From assembly GCA_937930625.1 (NCBI GenBank), contig CALHBW010000370.1, forward strand, positions 1 through 7,708: DNA of 7,708 nucleotides, in the 5' to 3' direction. The notes below the pieces were generated by a model, which saw only the letters and a list, made by a program, of their open reading frames with translations, searched no databases and was not told the DNA's origin. Below, in pieces: positions 5,839-7,708 of this stretch. The translations under genes were made by a program, and so were the position numbers. The stretch's first letter is position 1. Each line of letters opens with the position of its first letter. This DNA is from an uncultured Saprospiraceae bacterium (lineage in GTDB: Bacteria > Bacteroidota > Bacteroidia > Chitinophagales > Saprospiraceae).

Positions 5839-5990
5839 AATGCGATAATGCTACAATTCAATGAGTGAATGAGCGAATTTTGAATGAGTGAATCATTTAC
5901 TCATTTATTCATCTTCTCATTTACTCATTCAAATTCATTGTCGCATTAAAAACATTCACTCATTAAACATTCACTCATTCACTCATTGAA
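5839..5990. repeat. Overlapping inverted and tandem ACTCATTC-type repeats in the nhaC leader
   Basis: Three inverted repeats are present. IR1 is 5839-5850 with 5936-5947 (12 bp, one mismatch). IR2 is 5857-5878 with 5969-5990 (22 bp, one mismatch that is a G-T type pair). IR3 is 5879-5889 with 5923-5933 (11 bp, perfect). IR3 nests inside IR1, while IR1 and IR2 cross each other and cannot both form a simple stem. In addition, AAACATTCACTCATT is tandemly duplicated (5950-5964, 5965-5979). The right arm of IR2 ends two bases before the nhaC ATG. Confidence 0.75.
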
Positions 5991-5992
5991 CT

Positions 5993-7453
5993 ATGGACGA
6001 AAAGATAATAGAAAACAAGGAACTTAGCATTTGGGAAGCTTTAATACCGATTGTGGTATTGGTGGGCTTATTGGCGTATAACGTGGTGGTAGCCTATGGC
6101 GACGACGCTTTGAGTGGTTCGAATCAATTTGTATTGCTTGTTGGGGCTGCGGTGGCTATGGTTGTTGGGTTTCTCAATAAAGTCTCCTACAAAACGATGA
6201 TTGATGAAGTGGCGAATAATTTTAAATCGACCACAGGCGCGATTTTGATACTACTTTTTGTAGGCGCACTGACGGGAACTTGGATGATGAGTGGCGTCAT
6301 TCCTTCAATGATTTATTATGGATTGATGCTCCTCAGTCCGAAGATTTTCTTAGCGGCTTGTTTGATTATTTGTTCCATTATTTCGATTGCAACGGGTAGT
6401 TCGTGGACGACCTCCGCTACGGTAGGTATTGCACTCATTGGTATTGGTAAGGCGATTGGTTTGCCGCTTGGAATGGTTGCCGGGGCAGTGCTTTCAGGCG
6501 CGTATTTTGGCGATAAATTGTCACCGCTTTCCGATACGACCAACCTTGCACCTGCGATGGCGGGAGCGGAGCTTTTTACGCATATTCGTTATATGTTATA
6601 CACGACAGTTCCGTCGATTACGATAGCTTTGATAGTATTTATTATATTGGGTTTTACACAAACAACGACAGGTGCGGCAGATACAAGCGAGATTATGGCA
6701 GCTATTGATGGGGCATACAATATTACGCCCTTACTTTTCCTCGTACCAATGGCAGTCATCGCGATGGTTGTGATGAAAACCAAACCCTTGATAGCTTTAT
6801 TTGTCGGTACAATTTTGGGCGGAATCGCTGCGATTATTTTTCAGCCCGACATCGTTTTGAAGATTTCAGGCGAAGCCTCTATGAGCTTCAAAGCTGCCTA
6901 TAAAGGCATGATGAACGCCATGACCGTAGATGCTGCCGTCACCACGACCAATGAATCCTTGAATGACCTTTTCTCCACCGGCGGTATGAGTGGTATGTTG
7001 GGGACGATATGGCTCGTGATGTGCGCCCTTGTCTTTGGCGGTGTGATGGATGCAATTGGTGCATTGCAGCGGATTAGTAGTGCCTTATTGAGTGTTGCCG
7101 ATTCGGTTTTTGGTTTATTTGCGAGTACAGTGGCGAGTTGTTTGGCATTGAACGTGACGGCTTCTGACCAATATCTGGCGATTGTAGTACCGGGAAAGAT
7201 GTTTGCCAAAGCCTACGAAGATAAGAATCTCGCCCCCGAAAACCTCAGCCGTACCCTCGAAGATTCGGGTACAGTGACATCCGTACTCGTACCGTGGAAT
7301 ACTTGTGGTGCCTACCAGTCGGGCGTACTTGGCGTGTCGGTATTTGATTACTTTATTTATGCAATTTTTAATTGGATTAGCCCGTTTATGACCTTGTTGG
7401 TGGCAGCTTTCCGTATTAAAATCAGACAATTGACAGAGACAGACGTAGCATAA
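5993..7453 (+). CDS. nhaC: NhaC-family Na+/H+ antiporter
   Basis: This is an inner-membrane secondary transporter of the NhaC family, expected to expel Na+ (or exchange an organic acid) in return for protons. The 486-residue protein is of normal family length. About 11-12 hydrophobic segments are visible, for example at roughly 15-35, 45-61, 82-103, 117-135, 139-165, 203-222, 244-261, 263-284, 334-357, 371-388, 428-449 and 451-473. Conserved stretches are GSSWTTSATVG (135-145), GAYFGDKLSPLSDTTNLAPA (169-188), TASDQYLAIVVPGKMF (389-404) and LEDSGTVTSVLVPWNTCG (422-439). The duplicated serine/threonine/aspartate-rich loops in the two halves fit the inverted-repeat fold of the ion transporter superfamily. 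The family also includes malate-Na+/lactate-H+ exchangers (MleN), so the substrate is not certain. The ATG at 5993 is the only sensible start; the bases before it are repeat DNA with no Shine-Dalgarno sequence. It seems to be transcribed alone. Confidence 0.93.
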   Translation: MDEKIIENKELSIWEALIPIVVLVGLLAYNVVVAYGDDALSGSNQFVLLVGAAVAMVVGFLNKVSYKTMIDEVANNFKSTTGAILILLFVGALTGTWMMSGVIPSMIYYGLMLLSPKIFLAACLIICSIISIATGSSWTTSATVGIALIGIGKAIGLPLGMVAGAVLSGAYFGDKLSPLSDTTNLAPAMAGAELFTHIRYMLYTTVPSITIALIVFIILGFTQTTTGAADTSEIMAAIDGAYNITPLLFLVPMAVIAMVVMKTKPLIALFVGTILGGIAAIIFQPDIVLKISGEASMSFKAAYKGMMNAMTVDAAVTTTNESLNDLFSTGGMSGMLGTIWLVMCALVFGGVMDAIGALQRISSALLSVADSVFGLFASTVASCLALNVTASDQYLAIVVPGKMFAKAYEDKNLAPENLSRTLEDSGTVTSVLVPWNTCGAYQSGVLGVSVFDYFIYAIFNWISPFMTLLVAAFRIKIRQLTETDVA

Positions 7454-7491
7454 ATGTAGCGCGGCACTTCCAGTCCGCGCCTCGCGTACAT
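7454..7491. repeat. GTAG-type REP-like palindrome after nhaC
   Basis: GTAG (7456-7459) is followed by an imperfect palindrome: CGCGG (7460-7464) pairs with CCGCG (7475-7479). The stem continues inwards past one bulged C through AC/GT to a TTCCA loop. Flanking ATGTA (7454-7458) and TACAT (7487-7491) can add an outer stem. It is strikingly G/C-rich for its surroundings and begins right after the nhaC stop codon. A GTAG foot plus a bulged stem is the standard REP layout. Confidence 0.6.
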
Positions 7492-7506
7492 GGGGTGAAG
7501 ATATAT

Positions 7507-7535
7507 TTGCCTTGCATTTCCAAAATGCAAGGCAA
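7507..7535. repeat. 13-bp perfect hairpin (TTGCCTTGCATTT / AAATGCAAGGCAA)
   Basis: The arms 7507-7519 and 7523-7535 are perfectly complementary around a 3-base loop (CCA). The centre reads ATTTCCAAAAT, sharing the TTCC core with the palindromes at 7456 and 1800. It may belong to the same class of intergenic palindromes, or serve as 3'-end protection of the nhaC mRNA. No T-run follows it directly. Confidence 0.55.
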
Positions 7536-7555
7536 CTCTTTGTAGCAAGAGTTTT
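7534..7555 (+). terminator. Possible nhaC terminator
   Basis: AACTCTT (7534-7540) pairs with AAGAGTT (7547-7553) around the loop TGTAGC, followed by TTAATTT. The stem is short and A/T-rich and the T-run is interrupted, so it would be a weak terminator. It overlaps the possible -33 element of the next gene. Confidence 0.4.
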
Positions 7556-7573
7556 AATTTATTCGTAACTTTG
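7539..7573 (+). promoter_or_regulatory. Promoter of the AAA ATPase gene (TTTG-N23-TAACTTTG)
   Basis: TAACTTTG at 7566-7573 is an exact TAnnTTTG -7 element, with TTTG at 7539-7542 as a possible -33 element 23 bases upstream. Transcription should start near 7580, leaving only about seven bases before the ATG at 7587. Confidence 0.6.
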
Positions 7574-7586
7574 TAAAAACAACAAT

Positions 7587-7708
7587 ATGATTGAGCATTT
7601 ACATATTAAAAATTTCATGTGTTTTAAGGAGTTGGAAATTCCCAACTTGAAACGCGTGAATTTGATTGCAGGGAAAAATAATTCGGGGAAGACGACGCTT
7701 TTGGATGC
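7587..7708 (+). CDS. N-terminus of an AAA ATPase (AAA_15/OLD-like ABC ATPase), cut by window edge
   Basis: Only the first 40 residues are present. They begin MIEHLHIKNFMCFKELEIP, the usual first strand and turn of RecF/SMC-like ABC ATPases ('I-x-x-I-K-N-F-x-x-F'), and continue NLKRVNLIAGKNNSGKTTLL with an intact Walker A motif GKNNSGKT (29-36). This N-terminus is typical of AAA_15/AAA_21 proteins and OLD-family nucleases, which bind and hydrolyse ATP and often act on DNA or in phage defence together with a neighbouring effector. The rest of the protein (Walker B, any TOPRIM or HNH domain) and its partners lie outside, so the subtype cannot be decided. The start is well supported by the promoter immediately upstream. 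Confidence 0.85.
   Translation, partial: MIEHLHIKNFMCFKELEIPNLKRVNLIAGKNNSGKTTLLD

Noticed and set aside
5839..5990. A known riboswitch class
   Set aside because: I do not recognise any conserved aptamer core; the sequence is low-complexity repeat DNA.

Overview
The window looks like a Bacteroidota chromosome, probably a Saprospiraceae- or Chitinophagales-like lineage (the lineage is inference). Three things point to this. There is a large secreted protein with a C-terminal type IX secretion sorting domain. There are TAnnTTTG -7 promoter elements, the form used by the Bacteroidota primary sigma factor. The intergenic DNA is AT-rich and shows no Shine-Dalgarno bias. There is no rRNA, tRNA, CRISPR array or complete insertion sequence.

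Layout from left to right: (1) 3-338 (+), the C-terminal part of an Rpn/PD-(D/E)XK transposase-like protein cut by the window edge. (2) 379-1272 (-), miaA, tRNA dimethylallyltransferase, whose stop codon lies inside an inverted repeat. (3) 1369-1731 (+), rplS, ribosomal protein L19, divergent from miaA, with a clear -7 element and a strong terminator. (4) 1732-2051, a 320-base convergent spacer with two terminators enclosing a cluster of REP-like palindromes. (5) 2052-2945 (-), a 297-residue LEA/apolipoprotein-like repeat protein built from 40- and 29-residue units. (6) 2946-3184, a spacer with a CTCACGT-type short-repeat array. (7) 3185-5443 (-), a secreted FG-GAP/VCBS repeat protein with a T9SS sorting domain. 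(8) 5444-5992, a long divergent spacer whose last 150 bases contain overlapping, partly mutually exclusive inverted repeats ending just before the next start codon. (9) 5993-7453 (+), an NhaC-family antiporter. (10) 7454-7586, a spacer with a GTAG-type REP and two more hairpins. (11) 7587-7708 (+), the start of an AAA ATPase with an intact Walker A motif, cut by the window edge.

The genes do not form an obvious pathway or operon. miaA and rplS are housekeeping translation genes; the rest appear to be independently transcribed accessory or envelope/stress genes. The most unusual content is between the genes: several spacers carry their own short-period repeat or palindrome family, and three palindromes share a TTCC-containing loop region. 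I see no convincing complete new multi-gene system. The best candidates for follow-up are the nhaC leader structure, the REP-like elements, the LEA-like repeat protein and the truncated AAA ATPase at the right edge, whose neighbours are not visible.
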